Assembly (NCBI RefSeq): GCF_020880815.1
Contig: NZ_JAJITD010000013.1
Coordinates: 62,001-126,000, forward strand
Length of the DNA stretch: 64,000 nucleotides
Origin: Paraburkholderia sejongensis
GTDB taxonomy: Bacteria > Pseudomonadota > Gammaproteobacteria > Burkholderiales > Burkholderiaceae
Direction: 5' to 3'
Below, piece by piece: positions 44,268-54,315 of the stretch; positions within the stretch are counted from its first letter, which is position 1, and the number at the start of each line of letters is the position of its first letter. The translations under genes were made by a program, and so were the position numbers. The notes below the pieces were generated by a model. It made no database searches, was not told the DNA's origin, and saw nothing but the letters and a program-made list of their open reading frames with translations.

Positions 44268-44813
44268 ATGGTTCCGAATCTATTCTCCCGCTTTGCGATA
44301 TGGCTACGCTTCACCGCATGGCTCGCGCTCGGTAGCGCATGCGTGCTGGTGAGCGCGTGCAGCAGCACACCGACGCCGGTCGCAAAGGAGCAAATGAATC
44401 TACGGCTACGGATCGTCGCTAACGACAGCGTCAATCCGAACGAGTGGGGCAACGCGGCACCGATCCAGGTGCGCGTCTACGAGTTGAAGTCCGCAACGGC
44501 TTTCGAGAGCGCCGACTTTTTCACGCTGCAAAGCGACGACAAAAAAGTACTGGGCGAAGACGTGCTGATGGTCGACGAGTTCATTTTGCGCCCCGGCGAC
44601 CAGCGCGAGATTACCCGCAAGTCGAACCCCGCCACCACCGCAATCGGTGTGCTGGCCGGTTATCGCGAGTTGGGGAAATCCGTGTGGCGGACGGTCTATC
44701 GACTGCCGGTCGCGCCCGACGCCTCGTGGTACCGGATGGCCATTCCAGACAAGACGCAGAAGCTAACGGTCCAACTGGACCAGCGCGCTGTTTCGATTTC
44801 AAAGTCAGACTAA
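44268..44813 (+). CDS. tssJ: T6SS outer-membrane lipoprotein TssJ
   Basis: Lipoprotein of 181 residues. The signal ends in the lipobox VSAC (Cys 31 from the ATG at 44268), followed by a beta-sandwich with NEWGNAAPIQVRVYELKSATAFESADFFTL, typical TssJ strand order. It anchors TssM to the outer membrane. A GTG at 44241 in frame is the alternative start and would merely lengthen the signal. It heads the tssJ-K-L-M run. Confidence 0.93.
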   Translation: MVPNLFSRFAIWLRFTAWLALGSACVLVSACSSTPTPVAKEQMNLRLRIVANDSVNPNEWGNAAPIQVRVYELKSATAFESADFFTLQSDDKKVLGEDVLMVDEFILRPGDQREITRKSNPATTAIGVLAGYRELGKSVWRTVYRLPVAPDASWYRMAIPDKTQKLTVQLDQRAVSISKSD

Positions 44814-44818
44814 TTTCG

Positions 44819-46168
44819 ATGAGTTGGTATAACAAGGTTGTTTGGAGCGAAGGCCTGTTCTTGCGTCCGCAGCTGTTTCAACAGCAGGAACGGTATTTCG
44901 AATCGCTCGCGCATCGCCGCAGTGCGCCACTGAGTCCTTTTTTCTGGGGCTTCGGCCGCTATGAGATCGATCAGGAATCACTCGGATTCGGCAAGATCGT
45001 GTTCAAGAGCGGAGTCGGCGTATTTCCGGACGGCACACCGTTCGACGTGCCGGGTCTCACGCCGCCGCCGCCGCCGCTCACGATCGGCCCGGAACATCAG
45101 GACCAGCTGATTTATCTCGCGGTCCCGCTGCGTTTGCCCAATACCGAGGAAACCGCGTTTGCCGAGCAGAGCGGCTCGCTCGCGCGCTATCTCGCGTACG
45201 ACACGGAATTGCGCGACAGCAACGCGATCGGGCAAGGACCCAAGCCCGTGCAGCTCGCGAATCTGCGGATGCGGCTGCTGCCCGAGAAGGAGCTGACACA
45301 GTCGTGGATCGGCATTGCGCTGACGCGCGTCAATGCGCTGCAGGCCGATGGCGCAGTGTCGCTGCATAGCGCCGAGCACATTCCGCCGGTCACCGCGTAC
45401 GGCGCGAATCCGCTGTTGCGTGAATGGACGCTGCAGTTGCACGGACTCGCGAGACTGCGTGCGGACGCATTGGCGGCCCGTCTTTCCGGCACCGATGGCC
45501 GCACCGGCACGGCAGCCGAAGTGGCGGACTATCTGCTGCTACAGGTACTCAATCGCTATGAGCCGCTGCTCGAACATATCTGCAAGCTCGAGGAGACCGC
45601 GCCGGTGGAGCTGTACCGCGAACTGGCGCTGCTCGCCGGTGAACTGTCGACGTTCGTGCGTCCGCAGACGCGGCGTCCGGCGCCGGCACCAGGCTATGAC
45701 CACGCGCAGTTATACAAGAGCATCAGGCCGCTGGTCGATGAGGTGCACCATCTGCTGAACCAGGTGCTGATTCGCGGCGCGCAGCCGATTCCGCTCACCG
45801 AGCAGGCGCATGGCATCCGCACGGCGAGCGTGCTGCCGACCGAACTCGCCGGCTATTCGAGTCTCGTGCTTGCGGTCGGCGCGCAAATGCCCCCCGAACT
45901 GCTGCAGCAGCAGTTCCTCGCGCAGACCAAGATCAGCCATCCGCAGCGTCTGCCGGAACTGATCCGCTCGCACCTGCCGGGGCTGACGATGTCGTCGCTG
46001 CCGGTGCCGCCACGGCAGATTCCATTCAATTCCGGTTTCGTCTATTTCGAGCTCGCGCGCTCGGGACCGTTCTGGGAGCAGGTCGCGCGCCACGGCGGCC
46101 TTGCGATGCATATCGCCGGACATTTCCCGGAACTCAAGCTTGAACTGTGGGGCGTACGTCAAAAATGA
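44819..46168 (+). CDS. tssK: T6SS baseplate protein TssK
   Basis: Baseplate-to-membrane adaptor, 449 residues. The N-terminus KVVWSEGLFLRPQLFQQQERYFES is diagnostic, as are FQPVEISQAA-type helices replaced here by AEVADYLLLQVLNRYEPLLEH and the C-terminal FNSGFVYFEL. TssK links the baseplate (TssF/TssG) to TssL/TssM. It starts 5 bp after tssJ and its stop overlaps the tssL start (ATGA at 46165-46168). Confidence 0.95.
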   Translation: MSWYNKVVWSEGLFLRPQLFQQQERYFESLAHRRSAPLSPFFWGFGRYEIDQESLGFGKIVFKSGVGVFPDGTPFDVPGLTPPPPPLTIGPEHQDQLIYLAVPLRLPNTEETAFAEQSGSLARYLAYDTELRDSNAIGQGPKPVQLANLRMRLLPEKELTQSWIGIALTRVNALQADGAVSLHSAEHIPPVTAYGANPLLREWTLQLHGLARLRADALAARLSGTDGRTGTAAEVADYLLLQVLNRYEPLLEHICKLEETAPVELYRELALLAGELSTFVRPQTRRPAPAPGYDHAQLYKSIRPLVDEVHHLLNQVLIRGAQPIPLTEQAHGIRTASVLPTELAGYSSLVLAVGAQMPPELLQQQFLAQTKISHPQRLPELIRSHLPGLTMSSLPVPPRQIPFNSGFVYFELARSGPFWEQVARHGGLAMHIAGHFPELKLELWGVRQK

Positions 46169-47511
46169 GTACAGGTGCACCAGTCGACGACGCGTTCAAC
46201 TTTCTGGCGGAGCCGGATTCCGGCACCTCGGGCAACGAGCCGCCATCGGTGTTCGCAGCGGGGCGCCCGGCAACGAGTTCGGCCACGGCAGCGGGGGCCG
46301 GTCCTGAGCCGGCCGTCGATGCGACCGCGTTCGATCCGCCTGAAGATCTGACCGTCCGCCTCGAGCGCATGGCGCTCGCTCAGAACCCGTTGCGCGAGGC
46401 CGCGCAGCCGCTGTTGCGGATGCTGGCCGACATGCCGGCTGCGCTCGAATCGCGCGCCGCGGTCGAAGGCCTGCGTGCGTTGCTGGTACGTGAAGTGAGC
46501 GCGTTTCAGAAAGTCTGCGACAAGGCGAATCTGCCGTGGAAGCACGTCGCGGCGGTCCGCTATGCGCTGTGCACCGCACTCGACGAAGCCGCGAACCGCA
46601 CGCGCTGGGGCGGGGTCGGCGTATGGGCCGCGCGCAGTCTGCTGATCACGTTCGAAGGCGAAGTGGACGGCGGCGAGAAGTTCTTCCTGCTGATCGGCCG
46701 GATGGCCACGGACCCGCAGGAATATATCGACGTGCTCGAAGTGCTGTATCGCATTCTCGGCCTCGGTTTCGAGGGGCGCTACAGCGTGGTCGTCGATGGT
46801 CCGCGACATCTCGAGCAGATTCGCCAACGTTTGCTCACGCTGATCAGCGGCGCGCGCGACACGCTGCGTCTCGAGCTGTCACCGCATTGGCGTGGCGAAG
46901 AGCCGGGCCGGATGCCGCTGCTCAGAAGCGTGCCAGTCTGGGCGAGCGCGGGTGTCGCCGCGTTGACCGTCTTCGCGCTCTTCGCCTGGTACAAGTACGA
47001 ACTGCTGACCGACACCCGTACGCTCGACGCGAAGATTCTCTCGATCGGTCAGGCGGTGAAAGTCGAACCGACGGTCGTGCCGCAGCGTCTGCGTCTGTCG
47101 GTGTTGCTGAAGAACGAGATCGCGCGCGGCCAGGTGACGGTCGACGAAGACGAGCGCAGCAGCAAAGTCGTTTTCAAGGGCGATTACGTGTTCCTGCCGG
47201 GCCAGAGCCGGATCCGCCCGGAGTTGGATCCGGTGCTGACAAAGGTCGCGCAGGAAGTCGTGCGAGTCGGCGGCCACGTCACCGTGACCGGCCACACCGA
47301 CAACCGGCCGATTCGCACCGCGGAGTTTCCGAACAACCAGGTGTTGTCGGAGCAACGCGCGGCGTTCGTCGCTGCTGCGCTGAAGGCGCACGGTATGCCC
47401 GCCGATCGCGTGGTCGCGGTCGGCAAGGGCGATACGCAACCCGTCGCCGACAACGCGACGGTGGAAGGTCGTTCCCGCAATCGACGCGTGGAAGTCTTCG
47501 TCACGCAATAA
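46165..47511 (+). CDS. tssL: T6SS membrane protein TssL (DotU) with OmpA extension
   Basis: Full-length TssL, 448 residues. A variable N-terminus of about 65 residues precedes the DotU domain (NPLREAAQPLLRML, YALCTALDEAANRT, FFLLIGRM, LEVLYRILGLGFEGRY). One membrane helix follows near residues 255-277 and then an OmpA-like peptidoglycan-binding domain (GHTDNRPIRTAEFPNNQVLSEQRA, GKGDTQPVADN, NRRVEVFVT). It forms the inner-membrane complex with TssM and TssJ. This is the canonical TssL of the locus; a shorter DotU-like gene lies at 38801. Confidence 0.94.
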   Translation: MSTGAPVDDAFNFLAEPDSGTSGNEPPSVFAAGRPATSSATAAGAGPEPAVDATAFDPPEDLTVRLERMALAQNPLREAAQPLLRMLADMPAALESRAAVEGLRALLVREVSAFQKVCDKANLPWKHVAAVRYALCTALDEAANRTRWGGVGVWAARSLLITFEGEVDGGEKFFLLIGRMATDPQEYIDVLEVLYRILGLGFEGRYSVVVDGPRHLEQIRQRLLTLISGARDTLRLELSPHWRGEEPGRMPLLRSVPVWASAGVAALTVFALFAWYKYELLTDTRTLDAKILSIGQAVKVEPTVVPQRLRLSVLLKNEIARGQVTVDEDERSSKVVFKGDYVFLPGQSRIRPELDPVLTKVAQEVVRVGGHVTVTGHTDNRPIRTAEFPNNQVLSEQRAAFVAAALKAHGMPADRVVAVGKGDTQPVADNATVEGRSRNRRVEVFVTQ

Positions 47512-47523
47512 CGGGAAACCTCC

Positions 47524-50500
47524 ATGTCTTTTCTGAACCGTTTCTGGAAGCTCATTATTTCGCGCCAGGCGCTCGTATTCGCGGCAATTCTCGTTGCCGC
47601 CGCGGCGATCTGGTTCATCGGACCGTTGATCGCGTTCGGCGATTATCAGCCCCTGGAAAGCATTTTGTCGCGCACGCTGGCCATCGTCATACTGCTGGCG
47701 CTGTTGCTGTTCCTGCTGCTCAACTGGTCGCCCGCGCCGATCGGCGTGGCGCTGCTGGCTCTTGCGCTGTGGTATTTCGGACCGCTGCTCGCCTTCGGCG
47801 ATGCGCATCCGTTCGGGGCGTCGTGGTCACGGGTGCTGGCCATCTCGCTGCTGCTCGCCGGCTACGCGATCTACCGGCTCTATCGGCTGTGGCAGACCGT
47901 GCGCGGCGACGAGGTGATGCTGCAACGCGTGCTGCATCCGTTCGGCAGCAAGGCGAAGGACGCTAACTCAGCGCCGCCGGCGGGGCGCGCGGCAATCCGT
48001 GACCTCAATAGCGTGGTCGCGAAAGCGATCGACAAGCTCAAGCGTCTGCGCGGCGGCCCGGCCGGAGTGCGTCGCCTGCTCGAAAGCCAGCGTTACCTGT
48101 ATGAACTGCCGTGGTACATGGTGGTCGGCTCGCCGGGGGCCGGCAAGACCACGCTGGTTCTGAATTCGGGTCTCGATTTTCCGGACGCCGACCAGATGGT
48201 CGCGACGTCGCTCAGCCAGCGCGTGCAAACAAAAAATTGCGACTGGTGGTTCGCCAACGAGGCCGTACTGATCGATACCGCTGGCCGCTATACGGTCCAC
48301 GACGCGGCAGCGGGCCCGTCGGACGACGGGGCGACCGCGGCCGAGCGGCAGCTCACGAACGGGCAGGAATGGCAGGGTTTCCTCGCACTGCTGCGCAAGC
48401 GGCGGCCGCGTGCGCCGATCAACGGTGCGTTGCTGGTCGTATCGGCCGAGGAACTGCTTAGCTGCGCGGCGTCCGAGCGGACCGCGCTGGCCGCGTCGCT
48501 GCGCGCGCGGCTGAGCGAATTGCGTCAGCAACTCGGCATCCGCTTTCCGGTCTACGTGCTCGTGACCAAGCTCGATCTGTTGCCCGGTTTCGGCGAATAT
48601 TTCCAGTCGCTGACCGCGGAAAGCCGCGCGCAGATTCTCGGCTTCACGTTGCCTTATCGGGACGACGACGAGGAGCACAGCCGCGACGCATTGCGTCTGA
48701 CCTGCGCGGCGGAGCTGCGCGAGCTCGAACGCGGGCTCGAGGACGGCATCAATACGCGCCTGCAGGAAGTCTACGAGGTGGATCGGCGCAAGAAGCTGTA
48801 TGCGCTGCCGTCGGAATTTCGCAGCCTCGGCGCGGAGCTGACCGAACTGCTCGCGCTGGTGTTTCTCGACTCGAAGTACGACGACGCGCAGTTGAACAGC
48901 ACGCTGCGCGGCGTCTATTTCACCAGCGCGGCGCAGACCCACGAGGTGGTGCCGGCCGATCGTTCAACCCTGTTGCAGCGGCTGCGCCGCGGGCTGGCCG
49001 GACTGTTCGGCGGCGAGTCGAAGGCAGGCCTGTCGTCCTCGGCATTCGCATCCGGCCAGGAAGGGCCGACCGCCTATCGCGGCTACTTTCTGCGCAATCT
49101 GTTCCAACGCGTGATTCTCGCAGAAGGGCATCTGGTGCGGCCGAATCTGTACTGGGAGATACGTTTTCGCGCGCTGCGCGTGGTCGGCCATCTGCTCGCG
49201 ATCGTCGCGGCGGTGTGGCTGCTCGGCGGGCTGATCGTGAGTTACGGCAATAACCGAGAGTACCTGGCCGCGATCGACAAGAAGTCCGACGCGCTCGCCG
49301 CGCGCGTCGGAGCGCTGCGTAAAGCGCCGCAGCCCGGTTCGACCGGGCCGATTCTGTCGGCGTCGCGCGATCTGCCGCAGTTTCGCGACGTGGACCTGAA
49401 CAGCCCGGGCCTGTCATGGCGCTACGGACTCTATAGCGCGCCCGCCGTCAGCAGCGCGGCTGACGAGACCTACGCGAGACTGCTGCGGCAGATGTTGCTG
49501 CCGCAAATCGTCGGCCGGTTCGAAACGGCACTCGATACCCAACTCGGCGCACAGGACGCGGACGGCGTCTATCGCACGCTGTCGGTGTACCTGATGCTGT
49601 TCGATCGTTCGCACTACGACGCGAAAGCGATCAAGGCATGGGTATTGAACGACTGGGAACAGACGAACAGCGCCGCGTCGCTCGGCGAGCGCAGCGTGAT
49701 GGCGCGCCACCTCGATGCGTTGTTCGCGGCCGGCGTGCCCGCCACGCCCGCAACGCCGATGAACGCGCCGCTGGTCGCGCGCGCACGCGATTTCCTCGGC
49801 CGCAATCCGGCCGCCGGGCGGCTCTACGAACGTGCGATGCAAGCGATGGCGGCCGAGGCGCCGGAGAACGTCACGCTGCTCAGCGCGGCCGGTCCGCAGG
49901 CGTTGACGGTGTTCAAGCTCGTCGACGGCTCGACGCTCGAACGGGGCATACCGGGTCTCTATACGTACGACGGCTATCACGAGGTGTTCAATAAGCGCTT
50001 GCCCGAGTTTCTCGCGCAGGCGCAAAAAGAGGACACGTGGGTGATGGGCGAGGCAGGCGCGACGTCGCGCTGGCGGGCCGTCGCCACCGGCGACGCGCTG
50101 CGCGCGCGCAACGACAGACTCGCCGACGACATCCGCCGCCAGTTTCTGACCGATTACGGCAATCACTGGCAGCAGTTTCTCGACGAAATCAGACCGGCAT
50201 CCGGCTCGCGTGGCACGTTCTCGGCCGATCTTCAGACGCTGCGCGCGCTGGCAGCGCCCGATTCGCCGCTGGCGCGGCTCGCCCGCACCGCGGTGCGCGA
50301 GACCTCGCTGTCGGCGGCCGCCGGCGCGGACGAGCCGGCCGTTACCGACGGCGCGATGAAGCTGCTGACCAGCCGCTCGCGGGTCGCGCGCGCGGCGAGC
50401 GCCGTCGCCGCCGCGACCGCCTTCGGCCAGCTGACGCAGCAGAAGATGGAGCGCGAACTGGTCGACAGCCGTTTCGACGCGCTGCGCGAAGTCGTGACCG

Positions 50501-51549
50501 GCCAGGCCGGTATCGTCACGGCCTCCGCGTCGGGTCCGGCGTCGGCCGCGCAGCCGGCGCCGGTGAGCAGCAGCGCGTTGCGGCTCGATGCGGTGATTGG
50601 TCTGATCAACGAGCAGTACACCCGCGTCGTGATGGCCGGCAACGTGCTCGCCACCAACACGATGCCGGCGGTCGACGACCTCGGCGCCACGCTGCAACTC
50701 GAGGCGGAAAAGCTGCCTGCACCGTTTCGCGCGGTGCTTGCGGGTCTCGCGTCGCAATCGATGAACAAGGTCGACCGCGGAGTCGGCTCGCTGCTGACGC
50801 TGCAGGTCGAATCGAGTGTCGGCGGCGAATGCCGTCGCGCGATCGAAGGCAAATATCCGTTCGCGGCAGGCGGTCAGGACGTCGATATCGACGACTTCAA
50901 CCGTGTATTCGCGGCGGGCGGGCTGCTCGACGATTTCTTCCAGAAGACGCTCGCGAGCCGGGTCGATACGAGCATCCGGCCGTGGCGGTACAAATCGGTC
51001 AGCCCCGGCATGCCGCCGATGCGCGGTCCGAGTCTCGAGCCGTTCGAGCGTGCCGCCGCGATCCGTCAAACCTTTTTCCGCGATCCGGGTGCGAACCGGA
51101 TGGCCTGGAAGATGGGACTGAAGGTCGTGTCGCTGGACCCGGAAATTACTGATCTGACGATCGACATCGACGGCCAGAGCTTGCGCTATGCGCACGGGCC
51201 CGTCACCACTTATCCGATCACCTGGCCCGGACCGCGCGGCGGCTCGATGGCCGGCATTACCGCGAATCCGCGCGTGCGGCCCGACACGTCGACGTTGATG
51301 GCCGAAGGGCCGTGGGCGCTGTTTCGCCTGATCGATCGCGGTCACACGAGCTCGACGCTGTCGGCCAGCCGTTCAGCGGTGGATTTCAATTTCGACGACC
51401 GTCATGCGGTGCTCGAAATGACGTCCGGCTCGCACTCGGGACCGCAATTGATCGCTTTGCTCAGGGGCTTTCGCTGCCCGGGCCGCGCGGGCAGCACTGC
51501 CGAGCGCGCGCCTGTCACCGCAGGGGGGCTCACCGATGTGGCCGGCTAA
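47524..51549 (+). CDS. tssM: T6SS inner-membrane protein TssM (IcmF)
   Basis: Large envelope protein, 1341 residues, somewhat longer than the usual 1100-1300. Several N-terminal hydrophobic segments lie within the first ~125 residues. The cytoplasmic NTPase-like domain has an intact Walker A, GSPGAGKTT (residues 202-210), and EAVLIDTAGRYTV as Walker B region. A further helix lies near 555-575 (HLLAIVAAVWLLGGLIVSYG), and the large periplasmic domain ends in the IcmF C-terminal fold with FRCPGRA. It bridges TssL and TssJ. Starts 12 bp after tssL. Confidence 0.95.
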   Translation: MSFLNRFWKLIISRQALVFAAILVAAAAIWFIGPLIAFGDYQPLESILSRTLAIVILLALLLFLLLNWSPAPIGVALLALALWYFGPLLAFGDAHPFGASWSRVLAISLLLAGYAIYRLYRLWQTVRGDEVMLQRVLHPFGSKAKDANSAPPAGRAAIRDLNSVVAKAIDKLKRLRGGPAGVRRLLESQRYLYELPWYMVVGSPGAGKTTLVLNSGLDFPDADQMVATSLSQRVQTKNCDWWFANEAVLIDTAGRYTVHDAAAGPSDDGATAAERQLTNGQEWQGFLALLRKRRPRAPINGALLVVSAEELLSCAASERTALAASLRARLSELRQQLGIRFPVYVLVTKLDLLPGFGEYFQSLTAESRAQILGFTLPYRDDDEEHSRDALRLTCAAELRELERGLEDGINTRLQEVYEVDRRKKLYALPSEFRSLGAELTELLALVFLDSKYDDAQLNSTLRGVYFTSAAQTHEVVPADRSTLLQRLRRGLAGLFGGESKAGLSSSAFASGQEGPTAYRGYFLRNLFQRVILAEGHLVRPNLYWEIRFRALRVVGHLLAIVAAVWLLGGLIVSYGNNREYLAAIDKKSDALAARVGALRKAPQPGSTGPILSASRDLPQFRDVDLNSPGLSWRYGLYSAPAVSSAADETYARLLRQMLLPQIVGRFETALDTQLGAQDADGVYRTLSVYLMLFDRSHYDAKAIKAWVLNDWEQTNSAASLGERSVMARHLDALFAAGVPATPATPMNAPLVARARDFLGRNPAAGRLYERAMQAMAAEAPENVTLLSAAGPQALTVFKLVDGSTLERGIPGLYTYDGYHEVFNKRLPEFLAQAQKEDTWVMGEAGATSRWRAVATGDALRARNDRLADDIRRQFLTDYGNHWQQFLDEIRPASGSRGTFSADLQTLRALAAPDSPLARLARTAVRETSLSAAAGADEPAVTDGAMKLLTSRSRVARAASAVAAATAFGQLTQQKMERELVDSRFDALREVVTGQAGIVTASASGPASAAQPAPVSSSALRLDAVIGLINEQYTRVVMAGNVLATNTMPAVDDLGATLQLEAEKLPAPFRAVLAGLASQSMNKVDRGVGSLLTLQVESSVGGECRRAIEGKYPFAAGGQDVDIDDFNRVFAAGGLLDDFFQKTLASRVDTSIRPWRYKSVSPGMPPMRGPSLEPFERAAAIRQTFFRDPGANRMAWKMGLKVVSLDPEITDLTIDIDGQSLRYAHGPVTTYPITWPGPRGGSMAGITANPRVRPDTSTLMAEGPWALFRLIDRGHTSSTLSASRSAVDFNFDDRHAVLEMTSGSHSGPQLIALLRGFRCPGRAGSTAERAPVTAGGLTDVAG

Positions 51550-51645
51550 TGTCCGGGAATTTTCCGCGATGAACCGGCCGGTGCCGGCGCGCCGTTTCTC
51601 ACTGGTTCGTTGTCGACGAACCGAAAATCGAAGCTAGAGGAGTGC

Positions 51646-54225
51646 ATGTCGAATAACGCTTTGAACCAAGTCGCTGTTCAGAATCGCACGGTCACGGTCT
51701 CCAGTGCGGCGATGCCTCAACTGCTGGGGCAGCCCGCGCTCGAATTCCTGAAACTGGAAGGGGAGGAAGAGCTCGGCAAGCTGTATGAATACAAGCTGGA
51801 ACTGCGCACCCCCGACGATACGACGGTGCCGCTCGCCGTCAGCGCGAACGTCGATCTGAGCGCGCTGCTCGGCAAGGAAATGACCGTGACGATCGAACTC
51901 GATCAGCCGCTCGGCGTGGCGCTCGACCTGGCCGCCGCGCGGCGCGAGATCACCGGGCTGGTCGCCGAGGCGTCGTATCTGCGTCGCGAAGGCCGTTACA
52001 ACGTATATCGCGTGGTGCTGAGGCCGTGGCTGTGGCTCGCTGACCTGACCTCCGACTTCAAGATATTTCAGGACAAGACCGTCGTCGAAATCATCGACGA
52101 GGTCCTGAAGGACTACCCGTTCCCCGTCGAAAAGCGTCTCGACGCGAGCCGCTATGGGGTGATAGGCGAAAGCCCGCGCAACGAGCCGCGCGCGTTTCAG
52201 GTGCAGTACGGCGAGACCGATTTCCGTTTCATCCAGCGCTTGATGGAGGAATGGGGGATTTACTGGTTTTTCGAGCATTCCGACAGCAAGCACCGGCTCG
52301 TGCTGTGCGATCACGTCGGCGTGCACCGCAAATCGCAAAACCCCGCGTATCAGACGCTGCGTTTCCAGCCGCAGGAAGGCAAGACCGATGCCGAGTACAT
52401 CAGCGAGTTTTCCACCACGGAAACGCTGTGCACCGGTCACTACGTGACGAGCGATTTCGACTTTACCCGCTCGCGTGCCGACATGCGCGCGATCAACCAG
52501 CAACCGCGCGACACCAGCTGGAACACGCTCGAGCGCTATGAATGGCCGGGCGACTATACCGACGCCGGCCACGGCGCACTGCTCGCGCGGGTACGCATGG
52601 AAACGCTGCGCGCGCCCGCGCGGCGCGGCAAGGGCCAAGGCAACGTGCGTGGACTCGCGTGCGGCCAGGCTTTCGAGTTGACGGACTACTACTACACGGC
52701 CGCGAACGTCGAGTACCTGGTAATCGGCTCGAAACTGACACTGACCGGCACGCCGGACGAATCGGGGAGTGCCTACGAATACACGTGCAAGAACGAGTTC
52801 GCGGTGCAGCCGACCAGCGAGATGTTCCGGTTGCCGCGCAATACGCCGAAGCCGCTTGTGAACGGGCCGCAGTCGGCGGTTGTCGTCGGGCCGCCGGACA
52901 ACGAGTTGTGGACCGACGAGTTCGGCCGGGTCAGGATTCGCTTCGTGTGGGACCGCTACGGGCGCAACCGCGAAACGGACTCGTGCTGGGTTCGCGTCAG
53001 TCAGGCGTGGGCCGGCGCGAGCTTCGGCGGCATCTATATTCCGCGGATCGGCCAGGAGGTCATCGTCGACTTCTGGAATGGCGACCCGGATCGTCCGCTG
53101 ATCACCGGCAGTCTTTACAACACGATGACGCGACCGCCTTGGGAACTGCCGGGCAATGCGACGCAGAGCGGACTGATGAGCCGCTCGCTGGAAGGCGGCA
53201 CGCAGAACTACAACACGATCCGTTTCGAGGACAAGGCCGGTGCCGAAGAGGTGATGATCCAGGCGGAACGCGAGATGACCCGCTTGACGAAGGCGAGCGA
53301 GTCGCACACCGTGGGCGCCGACTTCACGGTCGGCGTGGCCGCCGAGCACACGCTCACCGTCGGCGCCGGGATGAACGTCTCCGCGGCTGGCCCGTACGTG
53401 CTCGACGTGATGGGTGACGTCACGGAGAGGTTCAAGCTTGCGCAGTCGGTCGAGGTCGGCGCCGTGTCGTCGCTGAAGGTGGGCGGCGCGCGTACCGTCT
53501 CGGTCGGTGGTGCGCAGGCCGTCACGATCGGAGGTTTGTCGTCGCATACGGTCGGTGGTGCGTATCAGTTGCTGGCCGGCAGTTCACTGTCGATCACTTG
53601 CGGTCAGTCGTCGCTGACCATGAGTTCGGACGGTGTGATCAAGCTGATCGGCAAGCAGATCACCGTGCAGGGCGACGACCGGGTCGTGGTGGAGGGGGCG
53701 CCGCTCGAACTCAATCCGTGTGATGACGATTGCGGTAGCAGTGGCGTGCATCTGCCGCTCGAAGCGCTCGCCGCGGTGGAGGTTCCGCCGGTCGAGTTGC
53801 CGATGCTGGCGTCGGCGTTGCTCGCGGTGGCGAACTTGCCGATTATTTCGCCGCCGGGGATGACTCCGCCAGGGGGGACGGAGCCGCCGACGCAGACGGA
53901 GCCGCCGCCGCAGACCGAGGAACCGCCGCAGACCGAGGAGCCGCCGCAGACCGAGGAACCGCCGCAGACCGAGGAGCCGCCGCAGACCGAGGAGCCGCCG
54001 GAGACCGAGGAACCGCCGCAGACCGAGGAGCCGCCGCCGACCGAGGAGCCGCCGGAGACCGAGGAGCCGCCGCAGACCGAAGAACCGCCGGAGACCGAAG
54101 AACCGCCGGAGACCGAAGAGCCGCCGCCGACCGAAGAGCCCCCGGAGACCGAGGAGCCTCCGGAGACCGAGGAACCTCCAGAGACCGAGGAGCCGCCGCC
54201 AAGTACGGTGAGGCAAGAGGCCTAA
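51646..54225 (+). CDS. vgrG: T6SS spike protein VgrG with repetitive Pro/Glu tail
   Basis: Spike trimer protein, 859 residues from the ATG at 51646, which has AGAGGAG upstream. The gp27-like part covers about the first 380 residues (GYFWFFEHSD-type YWFFEHSDSKHRLVLCD). The gp5 OB-fold follows (TDEFGRVRIRFVWDRYGRN, IPRIGQEVIVDFWNGDPDRPLITG), then the beta-helix stem of Val/Gly-rich repeats. After residue ~755 comes a tail of sixteen hexapeptides (Q/E/P)TEEPP. No enzymatic effector domain is seen, so the tail is likely a flexible, acidic adaptor. A PAAR tip and Rhs gene follow. Confidence 0.95.
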   Translation: MSNNALNQVAVQNRTVTVSSAAMPQLLGQPALEFLKLEGEEELGKLYEYKLELRTPDDTTVPLAVSANVDLSALLGKEMTVTIELDQPLGVALDLAAARREITGLVAEASYLRREGRYNVYRVVLRPWLWLADLTSDFKIFQDKTVVEIIDEVLKDYPFPVEKRLDASRYGVIGESPRNEPRAFQVQYGETDFRFIQRLMEEWGIYWFFEHSDSKHRLVLCDHVGVHRKSQNPAYQTLRFQPQEGKTDAEYISEFSTTETLCTGHYVTSDFDFTRSRADMRAINQQPRDTSWNTLERYEWPGDYTDAGHGALLARVRMETLRAPARRGKGQGNVRGLACGQAFELTDYYYTAANVEYLVIGSKLTLTGTPDESGSAYEYTCKNEFAVQPTSEMFRLPRNTPKPLVNGPQSAVVVGPPDNELWTDEFGRVRIRFVWDRYGRNRETDSCWVRVSQAWAGASFGGIYIPRIGQEVIVDFWNGDPDRPLITGSLYNTMTRPPWELPGNATQSGLMSRSLEGGTQNYNTIRFEDKAGAEEVMIQAEREMTRLTKASESHTVGADFTVGVAAEHTLTVGAGMNVSAAGPYVLDVMGDVTERFKLAQSVEVGAVSSLKVGGARTVSVGGAQAVTIGGLSSHTVGGAYQLLAGSSLSITCGQSSLTMSSDGVIKLIGKQITVQGDDRVVVEGAPLELNPCDDDCGSSGVHLPLEALAAVEVPPVELPMLASALLAVANLPIISPPGMTPPGGTEPPTQTEPPPQTEEPPQTEEPPQTEEPPQTEEPPQTEEPPETEEPPQTEEPPPTEEPPETEEPPQTEEPPETEEPPETEEPPPTEEPPETEEPPETEEPPETEEPPPSTVRQEA
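53911..54198 (+). repeat. Tandem 18-bp coding repeats in vgrG (16 copies)
   Basis: Sixteen tandem 18-bp units of type CAGACCGAGGAGCCGCCG, encoding (Q/E/P)TEEPP. First codons vary among CAG, GAG and CCG, and third positions vary (GAG/GAA, CCG/CCC/CCT/CCA), more so toward the 3' end. In-frame units of this kind can expand or contract by slippage without breaking the frame. Confidence 0.95.
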
Positions 54226-54315
54226 TACGACGCTCGTTCCAACCCGGCAACTGCAGGGCGTAAAGGCTCATGGCAGTTGCCCGGATCTTCAGTTTGCTCA
54301 AGGAGCACATTCAGC

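Noticed and set aside
53911..54198. CRISPR or satellite DNA
   Set aside because: Units are contiguous, in frame and encode a hexapeptide inside vgrG.
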